Origin: Exiguobacterium sp. TNDT2
GTDB taxonomy: Bacteria > Bacillota > Bacilli > Exiguobacteriales > Exiguobacteriaceae
Assembly (NCBI RefSeq): GCF_003331145.1
Contig: NZ_QLVE01000010.1
Location: 18,366-82,365 of the forward strand
Direction: 5' to 3'
Length of the DNA stretch: 64,000 nucleotides
Below the pieces are notes generated by a model, which was given only the letters and a program-made list of their open reading frames with translations, was not told the DNA's origin and searched no databases. The first letter of the stretch is position 1; each line of letters begins with the position of its first letter. The position numbers and the translations under genes are program-made. Positions 9,272 to 20,454 of the stretch are shown here, piece after piece.

Positions 9272-9282
9272 TTGAAGTGTGA

Positions 9283-9309
9283 TTAGCACTCGATGAATAT
9301 GAGTGCTAA
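9283..9309 (+). promoter_or_regulatory. CIRCE operator (HrcA binding site)
   Basis: TTAGCACTC (9283-9291), nine-base spacer, GAGTGCTAA (9301-9309). This is a perfect match to the CIRCE consensus. HrcA bound here represses the operon until heat shock occupies GroEL. Confidence 0.97.
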
Positions 9310-9345
9310 CAAAGTAAGGCCAATCCTTCAGAGAGGAGTGACGTT

Positions 9346-10368
9346 GTGCTGACAGAGAGACAATTGCTCATTTTACGAGCCATTATTGATGATTATATTC
9401 AAACGGCCCAACCCGTCGGTTCGCGGACGTTATCGAAGCGGGATGACTTGTCATTCAGTTCGGCGACGATCCGAAATGACATGGCCGATTTAGAAGATTT
9501 GGGTCTGATTGAAAAGCCGCACACGTCGGCCGGACGCATCCCGTCTGAAGTCGGTTATCGGTACTATGTCGACCATCTCGTCGAGACGAAAATCATCGAC
9601 GAGCGGGCGACATATCATCTCGGCGAACGACTTCGTGCCTCGGCCCAAGAGTCGGAAGTACTCATCCGTCAAGCCGCTGACCTACTCTCTGATTTGACCA
9701 ATTATACGACGGTGGCACTCGGACCCAACAGCCAGATGAATCGGTTGGCCCGAATCGATTTGATGCCGCTCGATGAGCGACGCGGTGTCGTCTTGATCGT
9801 GACCGATCAAGGACACGTCGAACATCGGACGGTCGTATTCGATTCACCGATGGCGCCGGATGTGGTCGAACAGACGGTTCGGTTCTTGAACAATCGTCTG
9901 AAAGGAACTCCACTCGGTCAGCTGAAGCTTCGAATTGGAGAAGAAGTGTCCAAGCTTCACCTCGCGCATCAAGAACAATTTGAGTTCATGATGCAACTCA
10001 TTCAATCGACCGTCGGCGTTCACCATCCTGCTTCACTTTACCTAGGCGGGAAGAAGAACATCTTCAATCAACCTGAGTTTCAGACGCTTGATACGCTGCG
10101 TCCGTTCCTTGAATGGATCGATGAGCAGGAGCGATTGACCGACTGGCTCGAATCGTTGCCAAACCGGGAGATTTATGTGAGCATTGGAAGCGAGAATGGC
10201 ATCGTCGCGCTTCAAAATTGTAGCGTTATCACCTCCGACTATACGCTCGACGGCCAGACATTCGGCACGATCGCGATGATTGGGCCGACTCGGATGGATT
10301 ATCGACACGGGGTTCAAATGATGGGACAAATTATTGAGGCGCTCAGGCGAACGAAATTAGAAGAGTGA
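9346..10368 (+). CDS. hrcA: Heat-inducible transcription repressor HrcA
   Basis: A 340-residue repressor of class I heat-shock genes. The N-terminal winged helix is seen in [29 protein letters not shown] and [31 protein letters not shown]-like dimerisation core follows, and the C terminus has [13 protein letters not shown]. The GTG start has an AGAGGAGTG site. It is the first gene behind the CIRCE operator, so it is self-regulated. Its stop lies 17 bases before grpE. Confidence 0.97.
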   Translation: MLTERQLLILRAIIDDYIQTAQPVGSRTLSKRDDLSFSSATIRNDMADLEDLGLIEKPHTSAGRIPSEVGYRYYVDHLVETKIIDERATYHLGERLRASAQESEVLIRQAADLLSDLTNYTTVALGPNSQMNRLARIDLMPLDERRGVVLIVTDQGHVEHRTVVFDSPMAPDVVEQTVRFLNNRLKGTPLGQLKLRIGEEVSKLHLAHQEQFEFMMQLIQSTVGVHHPASLYLGGKKNIFNQPEFQTLDTLRPFLEWIDEQERLTDWLESLPNREIYVSIGSENGIVALQNCSVITSDYTLDGQTFGTIAMIGPTRMDYRHGVQMMGQIIEALRRTKLEE

Positions 10369-10385
10369 TGGAAAGGAGCCTCATT

Positions 10386-10958
10386 ATGACAACTGACAAA
10401 CAAAACGGGCCAGGGCCAGAAGAAGTGCTCGAAGAAAAAGATTTTGATCCGAAACAGATGGAGACAGTAGAAGCTGAAGAGGTTTCAAATGTTGAGTTTG
10501 TGGAAGAAACTTCTGAAGGGACGGATTTACAGAAAGAGATCGACGCACTCAAAGCGAGCGAGCTCCGCATCCGCGCGGACTTTGACAACTTCCGACGCCG
10601 GACGAACGAAGAGAACGCGAAACGTGTGAAGTTCGCTTCACAGACGGTCGTCGAGAAATTGATTCCGCTCATCGACAACTTTGAACGGGCGCTCCAAGTC
10701 GAAGCGAATTCGGAAGACGCCAAGCAGATTCAAGCCGGCGTCGACATGATTCACCGCCAGTTGCTCGACGTTTTGAACGGTGAGAACGTCGAAGTGATCG
10801 ACGCGGTCGGACAACCGTTTGACCCGAACTATCATCAAGCGGTCATGCAAGAGCCGAGCGATGAGTTCGAGTCAGGGATCGTGACGATGGAGCTTCAAAA
10901 AGGGTACACAATGCACGGACGTGTCATTCGTCCGAGCATGGTAAAAGTCTCAGAATAA
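10386..10958 (+). CDS. grpE: Nucleotide exchange factor GrpE
   Basis: A 190-residue DnaK cochaperone that releases ADP. It has an acidic, disordered N terminus of about 50 residues and then the long coiled-coil helix (DLQKEIDALKASELRIRADFDN). The C-terminal beta domain ends with MQKGYTMHGRVIRPSMVKV-type sequence. The ATG at 10386 has AAAGGAG upstream; an in-frame ATG 21 bases earlier overlaps the hrcA stop and is not supported. It lies between hrcA and dnaK as in Bacillus. Confidence 0.96.
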   Translation: MTTDKQNGPGPEEVLEEKDFDPKQMETVEAEEVSNVEFVEETSEGTDLQKEIDALKASELRIRADFDNFRRRTNEENAKRVKFASQTVVEKLIPLIDNFERALQVEANSEDAKQIQAGVDMIHRQLLDVLNGENVEVIDAVGQPFDPNYHQAVMQEPSDEFESGIVTMELQKGYTMHGRVIRPSMVKVSE

Positions 10959-10984
10959 CATTACTTAATTAGATGGAGGAATAG

Positions 10985-12811
<1,827 letters not shown>

Positions 12812-12833
12812 GGCAACCGATAGATAGGAGAGC

Positions 12834-12857
12834 GCCAAAGCAGGTTTCTGCTTTGGC
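12834..12857 (+). terminator. Hairpin between dnaK and dnaJ
   Basis: Perfect 10-base stem GCCAAAGCAG/CTGCTTTGGC with a GTTT loop, followed by TCTTTCC. The T tract is weak, so this may be a partial terminator or RNA-stability element that lowers dnaJ, prmA and rsmE expression relative to dnaK. Confidence 0.6.
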
Positions 12858-12920
12858 TCTTTCCATGTTAAGGTAGATTCGGTAGAATCTTAGTTTAGAC
12901 AGTGTAGAGGAGAGAGTAAC

Positions 12921-14027
12921 GTGGCGAAACGAGATTACTATGAAGTGCTTGGCCTGGATAAATCGGCCTCGGCACAAGACATCAAGCGGGCATATCGTAA
13001 GCTCGCACGACAATATCACCCAGACATCAACCAAGAGCCGGATGCGGCTGAGAAATTTAAAGAGCTCGGCGAAGCGTATGAAGTGCTGTCAGACGAGCAA
13101 AAACGGGCCCAATACGACCGCTTCGGTTTTGAAGGGGCCAGCCAGTTCGGTGGCGGTGGCGACTTCCAAGGCGGTTTCGGCGACATTTTTGACATGTTCT
13201 TCGGTGGCGGCGGACGTCGTCAAGACCCGAACGCCCCACGTCGCGGCGAAGATTATCAATACGTCGTCGACCTCGATTTCATGGAGAGCGTGACCGGTAA
13301 GACGGAAACGATCGACCTTGAGATCGAAGTGGAATGTGACACGTGCATGGGCAGCGGCGCCAAACCGGGAACGAAACCAGAGACGTGTGGCCGTTGTGGC
13401 GGCAGCGGTGTCGAGACGGTCGAACAGAACACGATTCTCGGCCGGATGGTCAACCAGCGGACGTGTAGCCAATGTCACGGCAGCGGCAAGACGATTAAAG
13501 AAAAATGTGACACGTGCCACGGCTCAGGCCACGTCAAAAAACAGAAGCAAGTCGAAGTCAAGATTCCGGCCGGGATTGACAACGGCCAACAAATTCGTCT
13601 CTCCGGTAAAGGCGGCCCAGGTCATAACGGCGGGCCAGCCGGAGACCTATATATCGTCGTCCGCGTCCGGGCCCATGAGATCTTTGAACGGGTCGACCAA
13701 CACATCACGATGGAGATGCCGGTCACGTTCGCTCAGGCCGCACTCGGTGCCGAGCTCGAAGTTCCGACCGTCCACGGCAAGGTGAGTTTGAAAGTTCCGG
13801 CCGGCACGCAAACCGGGTCGAAATTCCGATTGCGCGGCAAAGGGATGCCGAGCGTCCGCGGCGGCGGCAATGGCGACCAGTACGTCAATATCGTCATCAT
13901 GACGCCGACGAACATGACCGACCGCCAAAAAGAATTGCTCCGTGAATTCGAAGAGATTAGCGGAGAAGCAGGCGTCGAAGAACAACACGGCCTGTTCCAA
14001 AAGATGAAGAAGTTTTTTAGCCAGTAA
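12921..14027 (+). CDS. dnaJ: Chaperone DnaJ (Hsp40)
   Basis: A 368-residue type I J protein. The J domain carries the HPD motif in [11 protein letters not shown] (about residue 33). A Gly/Phe-rich linker follows ([21 protein letters not shown]). Four zinc motifs of C-x2-C-x-G-x-G type ([32 protein letters not shown]) lie between about residues 140 and 210. GTG start with GAGGAGAG upstream. It is part of the HrcA operon, though separated from dnaK by a hairpin. Confidence 0.97.
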   Translation: MAKRDYYEVLGLDKSASAQDIKRAYRKLARQYHPDINQEPDAAEKFKELGEAYEVLSDEQKRAQYDRFGFEGASQFGGGGDFQGGFGDIFDMFFGGGGRRQDPNAPRRGEDYQYVVDLDFMESVTGKTETIDLEIEVECDTCMGSGAKPGTKPETCGRCGGSGVETVEQNTILGRMVNQRTCSQCHGSGKTIKEKCDTCHGSGHVKKQKQVEVKIPAGIDNGQQIRLSGKGGPGHNGGPAGDLYIVVRVRAHEIFERVDQHITMEMPVTFAQAALGAELEVPTVHGKVSLKVPAGTQTGSKFRLRGKGMPSVRGGGNGDQYVNIVIMTPTNMTDRQKELLREFEEISGEAGVEEQHGLFQKMKKFFSQ

Positions 14028-14045
14028 AAGGAGCGTGTTCAAACA

Positions 14046-14984
14046 ATGAAATGGTCTGAAATTTGTGTCCACACGACACAGCAAGCAGTCGAAGCCGTAT
14101 CGAATTTACTACATGAAGTGGGGGCACAAGGGGTCGTCATCGAGGACGTCGAGGACTACGACCAGATGATGGCCGAAGACCATTTCGGAGAGGTTTGGGA
14201 CATTTCCGGACGCGAATCATATCCGACGTCTGGCGTCTACGTGAAAGCGTACGTCCCGGCCTCGGGTGATTTCCAAGACACCCTCGCCGCGCTCAAAAAA
14301 GAAGTGGATGGCTTGCGTCATGTGCTCGATATCGGTACCGGTGACGTGACGGTCGTCGAGATGGACGAAGAGGACTGGGCCCACTCGTGGAAGCAGTACT
14401 ACAAGCCCGTCAAAATCTCGCAACATTTGACGATCGTCCCGCTTTGGGAAGATTACGAGCCACAACCGGAAGAGAACGTCATCTTGCTCGATCCGGGCAT
14501 GGCGTTCGGGACGGGTACGCATCCGACGACGATGCTCTGCATTCAGGCGATCGAAAACTATATCCGACCGGGTGACCGGCTAATCGATGTCGGCACTGGG
14601 TCGGGCGTGCTCGCCATCGCCGCGGCGAAACTCGGAGCCGAACGGGTCGATGCGCTCGATTTGGATGCGGTCGCCGTCGAATCGGCGCGTCAAAACGTCG
14701 AGACGAACGATGCGCAAGACGTCGTCGATGTGAAGACGGGGGATCTGCTAAAAGGGATGACGGGCGAGTATGACCTCGTCGTCGCCAATATTTTGGCCGA
14801 CGTCATCATGCTGTTCATCGATGACGCTTACGCGCGCGTCAAGTCAGGCGGTTACTTCATCACGTCTGGAATCATCGGTCAAAAGCGGGCCGAAGTGACG
14901 GCTGCGCTCGAAGCGTCCGGTTTCACGATTGTAGAGACACGAGTCATGGAAGACTGGGTCGCCATCATCGCGAAGAAGGACTAA
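14046..14984 (+). CDS. prmA: Ribosomal protein L11 methyltransferase
   Basis: A 312-residue SAM-dependent enzyme that methylates L11. The N-terminal L11-binding domain begins MKWSEICVHTTQQAVEAV. The PrmA signature DPGMAFGTGTHPTT lies near residue 150, followed by the SAM loop DVGTGSGVLAIAAAKLGA and the catalytic-site motif VVANILADVI. AAAGGAGCG ribosome site. It sits between dnaJ and rsmE as in Bacillus. Confidence 0.95.
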   Translation: MKWSEICVHTTQQAVEAVSNLLHEVGAQGVVIEDVEDYDQMMAEDHFGEVWDISGRESYPTSGVYVKAYVPASGDFQDTLAALKKEVDGLRHVLDIGTGDVTVVEMDEEDWAHSWKQYYKPVKISQHLTIVPLWEDYEPQPEENVILLDPGMAFGTGTHPTTMLCIQAIENYIRPGDRLIDVGTGSGVLAIAAAKLGAERVDALDLDAVAVESARQNVETNDAQDVVDVKTGDLLKGMTGEYDLVVANILADVIMLFIDDAYARVKSGGYFITSGIIGQKRAEVTAALEASGFTIVETRVMEDWVAIIAKKD

Positions 14985-14987
14985 GCT

Positions 14988-15734
14988 ATGCAACGTTATT
15001 TCTTACCGCGCGAATCATTTGTCAATGACATGGCCACGTTACCGGCCGACGTCGTCTATCATATCGGCACGGTGCTTCGGGAAAGTCCTGGGTATCGTAT
15101 GGTGCTTTTAGATGGTACCGGTCTCGAGTATGAGGCCGAGGTCGTGACGCTCGAGAAGAAGAGGGGGACGGCCCGAGTGCTCGAACGTCGTCAAGCGACG
15201 ACCGAACTTCCCGTCGACGTGACACTCGCCTATGCGCTTCCGAAAGGCGATAAAGTCGAACTCGTCGCCCAAAAAGGGACCGAACTCGGCATGCATCACT
15301 TTTGGGTGTTCGAGTCGAAGCGCTCGGTCGCCAGATGGGACGCCAAAAAGGCACCGAAAAAAGTTGAACGGCTCCAAAAAATCATGCAGGAAGCGGCCGA
15401 ACAGTCGTACCGCGCCGTCGTTCCGATGTGCCAACACATCACACCTCGAGAACTGGCGGACCGAATCGATGCGTTCGACGCCGTCGTCATCGCCTATGAG
15501 GAAGAAGCAAAGCAAGGGGAGCAAGCAGCGTTTGTGACCATATTGCAAGCACTGCGTCCTGGGGCAAAACTACTGCTCATTGTCGGGCCGGAAGGCGGCT
15601 TTGACGAAAGTGAAGTGAACGAGTGGATGGAGCGCGGGGCACGGGCCTGTGCGTTCGGACCGCGCATCTTGCGTTCGGAGACGGCTCCGCTCTATGCGCT
15701 CGCAGCTGTGTCTTATGCGCTCGAATTAAATTAA
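14988..15734 (+). CDS. rsmE: 16S rRNA (uracil-1498-N3)-methyltransferase
   Basis: A 248-residue SPOUT-class RNA methyltransferase. An N-terminal PUA-like domain starts MQRYFLPRESF. The knotted SAM site shows LLIVGPEGGFDESEVNE and LGPRILRSETAPLYAL-type sequence (FGPRILRSETAPLYAL). It starts 4 bases after prmA stops. It is the last gene of the heat-shock transcript, before a good terminator. Confidence 0.94.
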   Translation: MQRYFLPRESFVNDMATLPADVVYHIGTVLRESPGYRMVLLDGTGLEYEAEVVTLEKKRGTARVLERRQATTELPVDVTLAYALPKGDKVELVAQKGTELGMHHFWVFESKRSVARWDAKKAPKKVERLQKIMQEAAEQSYRAVVPMCQHITPRELADRIDAFDAVVIAYEEEAKQGEQAAFVTILQALRPGAKLLLIVGPEGGFDESEVNEWMERGARACAFGPRILRSETAPLYALAAVSYALELN

Positions 15735-15741
15735 CACCTCA

Positions 15742-15769
15742 AACGGCTCTCGCGGATGCGGGAGCCGTT
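15742..15769 (+). terminator. Terminator of rsmE operon
   Basis: 12-base stem with one G-U pair (AACGGCTCTCGC with GCGGGAGCCGTT) and a GGAT loop, followed by a run of Ts. Confidence 0.88.
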
Positions 15770-15783
15770 TTTTGAGAAGACAG

Positions 15784-15812
15784 AAGGGCTCGCATAATCA
15801 CTGCGAGCCCTT
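15784..15812 (-). terminator. Hairpin terminator of the subtilase gene
   Basis: Perfect 11-base stem AAGGGCTCGCA/TGCGAGCCCTT with a seven-base loop, 6 bases after the subtilase stop on the minus strand. The following minus-strand sequence is pyrimidine-rich but lacks a continuous T run. Confidence 0.65.
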
Positions 15813-15817
15813 GCTTA

Positions 15818-18800
15818 TTATTTGACGAGTGTGATCGTCTTCGTCGTCACGTTTCCGGCGAGGTCAGTCGCCTCGAACGTGAACGTGTTCTCACCTGAGG
15901 TCACAGGAAGCGTGACCGTCTGCGTTTTTGCGAACGAACGCATCACATAAGGTGCTTTCAACGCCTGACTGAACTTCAAGTCACCGTTGACGACGAGTTT
16001 CACTTCGTCGAAGTTGTCTTTCACCGTCACAGCGACATCGACCGTCGTTTGTTTTTTACCAATCTTCTTCGGCAGTTTTCCGATTTCAATCACGGCTGGT
16101 GTCGTGTCCACGAAAATGGCGCGTTGGAAGTTGGTGGTGTTTCCGGCCGCATCCTCGGCGACGAACCGCAACTTATGGACACCGTCCGCAAACGTCCGCG
16201 TCGTGTTGAAGACATGTTCTTTCTTCGCATCATCCCACGAGAGCGGCACGTCAACACCGTCGACTTGGAACGACTGGATCGCAGATGCGTCTTGAATCGT
16301 TCCAGAGATCGGAATGACCGATGTCGCGTATGGCGTCAAAGCGAGCGGGGCGTTCACGAACACGCCTGGCTTATCCGCGTCTGTCGAGTAAGCGACCGTC
16401 TTCGTCGTGCTGTTGCCAGCGTGATCGACGACGCGAACGCTGACTTGATCGGCGTCACTGACGCCTGCGAACGTATAGGCTTTGCCGTCAGCTTGCTTGG
16501 CGACGGATTTCCCGTTCAAGAAGTATTCGACTGAATGGATGCCTGAGAATTCATCTTTCGCTTCGACCGCCAAGCTGTCCCCTTGCCATTTCGTCGTGAA
16601 CGTCGGGTCCGTGTAATCGACTTTGACCGGGAAGCGAAGCGTCTGGGCTTGCTTCTTCATGTAGTCGATGCTTCCTTCGATTTCATAGAAGTATTTGCCG
16701 GCCGGGGCTGGTTTGCCGTTCAACTGACCATCCCATGTGTAGGCGGCCGAGTAGTAATAAGGTGTGTTGGCACCGCCGTCAAAGTAGTTTTTGCGAAGCT
16801 CTTCGTCTTGGAACAACGTCCGGACGACATTGCCGGCTTCGTCAACGATGCGATACTTGACGTCCTTGGCGTTACGGAGCAACGAGAACACCGGTACGGC
16901 AACGTCTTTTGAGCCATCCTTGTCTGGTGAGAAGGCGATCGCATCGGCGTCGACCGACTTGTCGAGGTTCGAACCGAGATAATTTCCTGTCTCATCGACC
17001 ATGCCCGACACTTCATAGAACGAGCCATCTTCATAGATGGAAGCATCGAAGATTGGCGCCTTGCCCCAGTCGCCTTCAAAACCGACGAACGGCACGACGA
17101 GTGACGGGTTGCCCTCAGCACCGTTGACGTCCGTCAAGCGGACGAATCCATCGACGAAGTAACCGTTCTCGAAGACGTCTTTCGCCGGTACGAGACCGTC
17201 GAGCGTTTTCGGATTGAGCACTTGCGCTTTCGAGACGTCGAGTGCGACTTTGAGTTCTACTTTCGCGTTCGGTTTTACTTTGACCGTACTGACTTTCTTC
17301 CCGTTGACCGTCACTTGGGCATTCTCGAGCGCTTGGGCTTCCATCGCGTTTTGAACGAGTCCGGCCGTCTTCTCGACGGCGAGGTCGGTTTGGAGTGACG
17401 AAGACACGTTATACGATACGGCCTTGTCCGACAAGTTCTCCACGACAAGCGTGAACGTCGCCTTGCTGCGGTTCAATTCTTTGAGCGCGACTTTCGCCTC
17501 TTTTGTATTCTTCTCGTACGCAATCGCTGGTGTCGAGACGGCAGCATGCAATTGCATCAAGCCAGCGCCTCCGCGACGTGGCGTGTACGGAAGGTTTTGT
17601 TGCAACTGTTTGTTGAGCGGTCCGATATCCGTGACCGCTTTCGACGTGTTGATGAGCAAATTCTTCGCCATCGTCACACGTGCCGTGCCCGTCAAGTTGA
17701 AATCGCGGTCGACGCGCTCGAGGACGAGGGCGGCTCCACCGGCTACGTGTGGGGCAGCCATTGATGTACCGCTCATCAAGCCGTACTGGTTATCGTTCAA
17801 CGTCGAGAAGATTTGACCACCCGGTGCCGAAATCTCCGGTTTGAAGTCAAGGTTTGGCGTCATGCCCCACGACGTGAAATTCGAGAGCTGTCCGGCCGCG
17901 CCGTTGACGACGCTGAGGCGATCGCCGGCAAAGCCGATTGTCATCTGTTCACCAGCGAGGAGACGTTGTTGCAACGTGTTCCCGTCTTTGATGCTGAGCG
18001 AGGCCATCGGGATTTTCGGGTTGGCCAATGCCATGCTCACATAATCGCCGTGACCGACGGCTCCGCGGACGATGACGCCGGCCGCGCCGTTCGCTTCGGC
18101 TGTCTGTTGAATGTTTGAATAGAAGTAACTGCCGTCGCGGACCGCGAGGACAATTTTTCCTTTGACGTCTTTCCCGACGTACTGGCTCGGTTGACCGTCG
18201 CCAACGTAAACGAGGTCATAGTCACCTTGTGTGAAGGCAGGACCGTCTTGTTTTTTCCAACCGATTTTGTCTGTGGCGTCACCCGACTTGACCGAGAACG
18301 CGTCCAATTGAATTTGATCGTTCTCGAGAGAAGCGACCGATGTCGACGCCGAGCTGACGCTCGGGGCACCGACGACGCCCGTGTCAGGGTTATCGGCGTA
18401 CGGCAGGTCATACCCGTTCCCGAAGTAGGCCGAGTTCCCAGCTGAAATGGACATGAACACACCGTTATCGACTGCGCGTTGTACTGCTTGTTGTTCCGGT
18501 GAATCGGCATCAACAAATCCGGCCGTTGAGCCGAGACTCATGTTGATGACGTCCGCACCTAGTTTGATCGCGTCATCGATGGCTTTGATGTAGATATCCC
18601 CATATGTCGAAGCGTAGTTCGGATCGTTACTAAATACTTTGAGCCCGAGCACTTGCGCCTCTGGAGCGACACCTTTCAAGCCACCGGCCGCTTCATCCCC
18701 GTTGGCGGCGACCGTACCCGAGACGTGCATTCCATGCATGGAGGCGCCAGGTGAATCGTCACGGATATCATCGTTCTCATCATAATAGTTATAAGCGTAA

Positions 18801-19477
18801 GGAACTTTTCCGTTTATGTAAGCTCCAGGCATGCCGAACGTGCTGACGGCCGTCTCGACTTCTGTTTGAGACAACTCGGCTTTTGAATTATCCGTAAGAC
18901 GGAAGTCACGGTGGTCGGCGTCAACGCCTGTATCGATGACGGCAACGACCGTCCCTTCACCGGTATATCCGTAATCGCCCCAAGTTTGTTGTGCCTGAAC
19001 CATCCCATTACTTGTGACCATATCGGGTTTTACTTCTGGCCGTTCGTATTCATTGACTAGATGAACACGGGCGACTTCTGGCAACGCCTCGATTCGTTGA
19101 ATGTCTGCAGTAGACAGTTCCAAACTAAAGCCGTTGAAGACGGTCGTGAACTCTTCGAGTGTCACAACTTTGACGCCTTGTGTTGAGATGGCCACTTTCG
19201 CTTTGTTCTGTTCGGCTTTGACGAGCTTCTGGGCACCGTCTTTCTCTGACTTCGTCAATTCATTGAATTTCTTGCCTTTCTTTTTCGCTTGCTCGATGGC
19301 TGGGGCACCTACAAGTTCGACGACGACTCGCACCTTCTCGTGCTTATCGTTCGTGTTCACGCTCTGTTTGACGCTTGGTTTCGCCATGACAGGTTCTGCG
19401 CCGAGGCCGAGCAGGGCAGGGGTCAACGCGAGGCAAGTTGCGAGAGAGACGTTTAAATAAAATTTTGGTTGTGGCAA
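15818..19477 (-). CDS. Secreted S8 subtilisin-family peptidase with PA and Ig-like/Fn3-like domains
   Basis: A large exported serine protease of 1219 residues. Signal peptide about 1-32 ends at PVMA-KPS. An inhibitor I9 propeptide follows (to about 145). The S8 catalytic domain has Asp182 in AVIDTGVDADH, His248 in HGMHVSG, the oxyanion Asn348 in SAGNS and Ser572 in GTSMAAPHVAGG. A PA domain is inserted at about 390-515. Fn3-like and FlgD-like or Ig-like repeats fill the C-terminal 600 residues. No LPXTG anchor is seen. It is Vpr/C5a-peptidase-like. The best start is TTG at 19477, 6 bases after GGAGGAGA; an upstream in-frame TTG lies within that site. Probable job: degrading external protein. 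Confidence 0.92.
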   Translation of the reverse strand: MPQPKFYLNVSLATCLALTPALLGLGAEPVMAKPSVKQSVNTNDKHEKVRVVVELVGAPAIEQAKKKGKKFNELTKSEKDGAQKLVKAEQNKAKVAISTQGVKVVTLEEFTTVFNGFSLELSTADIQRIEALPEVARVHLVNEYERPEVKPDMVTSNGMVQAQQTWGDYGYTGEGTVVAVIDTGVDADHRDFRLTDNSKAELSQTEVETAVSTFGMPGAYINGKVPYAYNYYDENDDIRDDSPGASMHGMHVSGTVAANGDEAAGGLKGVAPEAQVLGLKVFSNDPNYASTYGDIYIKAIDDAIKLGADVINMSLGSTAGFVDADSPEQQAVQRAVDNGVFMSISAGNSAYFGNGYDLPYADNPDTGVVGAPSVSSASTSVASLENDQIQLDAFSVKSGDATDKIGWKKQDGPAFTQGDYDLVYVGDGQPSQYVGKDVKGKIVLAVRDGSYFYSNIQQTAEANGAAGVIVRGAVGHGDYVSMALANPKIPMASLSIKDGNTLQQRLLAGEQMTIGFAGDRLSVVNGAAGQLSNFTSWGMTPNLDFKPEISAPGGQIFSTLNDNQYGLMSGTSMAAPHVAGGAALVLERVDRDFNLTGTARVTMAKNLLINTSKAVTDIGPLNKQLQQNLPYTPRRGGAGLMQLHAAVSTPAIAYEKNTKEAKVALKELNRSKATFTLVVENLSDKAVSYNVSSSLQTDLAVEKTAGLVQNAMEAQALENAQVTVNGKKVSTVKVKPNAKVELKVALDVSKAQVLNPKTLDGLVPAKDVFENGYFVDGFVRLTDVNGAEGNPSLVVPFVGFEGDWGKAPIFDASIYEDGSFYEVSGMVDETGNYLGSNLDKSVDADAIAFSPDKDGSKDVAVPVFSLLRNAKDVKYRIVDEAGNVVRTLFQDEELRKNYFDGGANTPYYYSAAYTWDGQLNGKPAPAGKYFYEIEGSIDYMKKQAQTLRFPVKVDYTDPTFTTKWQGDSLAVEAKDEFSGIHSVEYFLNGKSVAKQADGKAYTFAGVSDADQVSVRVVDHAGNSTTKTVAYSTDADKPGVFVNAPLALTPYATSVIPISGTIQDASAIQSFQVDGVDVPLSWDDAKKEHVFNTTRTFADGVHKLRFVAEDAAGNTTNFQRAIFVDTTPAVIEIGKLPKKIGKKQTTVDVAVTVKDNFDEVKLVVNGDLKFSQALKAPYVMRSFAKTQTVTLPVTSGENTFTFEATDLAGNVTTKTITLVK

Positions 19478-19809
19478 TTTGATCTCCTCCAATTCGTTTT
19501 CTTTTTGAAGAAATGAATCTATTTGTGGAAAATGATAGCGGATAAATGATAGAAATTCCTTTTATTTTTTTTAAAGTAAGGGTAATGAATTTGCACAAAT
19601 TAAAAAATTCTGACAATTACTTTGGACCTATACACCTACAACGGCAGATAGCTCCTTTTTATTTTTTTACGTTGGAAGGCGAAAAACAAATCTACTAATT
19701 GAAGCAGACAATATACTTGAGATTTTAATCCAAAATTGATACAGTCTGTAGTAGATAAATCATATAAAACTTATCGATATAGTCGGAATAAAGATGATGG
19801 GGTGACAGC
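19478..19809. other. AT-rich divergent intergenic region
   Basis: 332 bases without a gene, much richer in A and T than the flanking genes. It separates the subtilase gene (minus) from the yrrT operon (plus). It holds a 9-base direct repeat at 19530-19552 near the subtilase start. A tentative plus promoter TTGAGA (19717-19722), 17 bases, TACAGT (19740-19745) lies before yrrT. I saw no hairpin typical of an S-box riboswitch. A CymR-type operator could be here but I could not fix one. Confidence 0.5.
19530..19552. repeat. Direct repeat AAATGATAG upstream of subtilase gene
   Basis: Two copies of AAATGATAG, at 19530-19538 and 19544-19552, with a 14-base period. They lie 53-75 bases upstream of the subtilase start codon, a position that would suit an operator for its regulator. 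Confidence 0.4.
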
Positions 19810-20454
19810 ATGGGATTACAATTCATGGACATTTTTAAAGAATGGGCGTCAGAATACGACGCGACCGTGACCGGACATGACGAACAATATCGTGAAGTGT
19901 TCGCCGGATACGAGACGATGCTCAATGAGGTCGTCGACCAACTAGAAGGCCGGGTCATGGAGTTCGGAAGTGGGACAGGGAACTTAAGCGCAAAAATCTT
20001 GGAGCGGCACGAATTGATTTCGGTCGAACCGTCTCCAGAAATGCGGGCCGTCGCAGCCGAGAAGTTACAACTCGACATCGTCGACGGTGACTTCCTTAAC
20101 TATCCGACGGATCGACCGGTTGATACGATCGTGTCGTCTTATGCGTTCCATCATTTGACGGATGACGAGAAACGAACGGCGATTCGAAGCTACGTCGAGC
20201 ATCTCGACGCCCCGCGCTTTGTCTTGCTCGATACGATGTTCGCCTCGCAATCGGCGAAACGGGACATCTTGGACTGGGCCGAAGCGAACGGCTATACCGA
20301 TTTACTCGAGGATTTGAATCGAGAATTTTATCCGTATACCCAGACGATTCAAGCGATGCTCGAAGCGAACGGCTATACGGTCACCCTCACGCAAAAAAAT
20401 AAATTCGTCTGGCTAGTCGTGGCCACGAAACAATCAGGAGGAACTCAATCATGA
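19810..20454 (+). CDS. yrrT: Class I SAM-dependent methyltransferase, YrrT-like
   Basis: A 214-residue Rossmann-fold methyltransferase with the SAM loop MEFGSGTGNLS near residue 60 and VEPSPEMRAVA after it. Its substrate is unknown. In Bacillus the homologous gene heads the operon that turns S-ribosylhomocysteine and homocysteine into cysteine. Here too it leads luxS-mccA-mccB, overlapping luxS by 4 bases (ATGA). The start has GGGGTG 6 bases upstream. The assignment to yrrT rests on fold plus context. Confidence 0.82.
   Translation: MGLQFMDIFKEWASEYDATVTGHDEQYREVFAGYETMLNEVVDQLEGRVMEFGSGTGNLSAKILERHELISVEPSPEMRAVAAEKLQLDIVDGDFLNYPTDRPVDTIVSSYAFHHLTDDEKRTAIRSYVEHLDAPRFVLLDTMFASQSAKRDILDWAEANGYTDLLEDLNREFYPYTQTIQAMLEANGYTVTLTQKNKFVWLVVATKQSGGTQS

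Noticed and set aside
12834..12857. Full terminator separating dnaK from an independent dnaJ operon
   Set aside because: The stem is good but the T tract is poor and only a weak TAGAAT box follows at 12883, so I kept it as a partial terminator or processing hairpin.
19500..19809. S-box (SAM) riboswitch before yrrT
   Set aside because: The operon handles SAM by-products, but the AT-rich region lacks the conserved S-box core and a terminator hairpin with a T tract.
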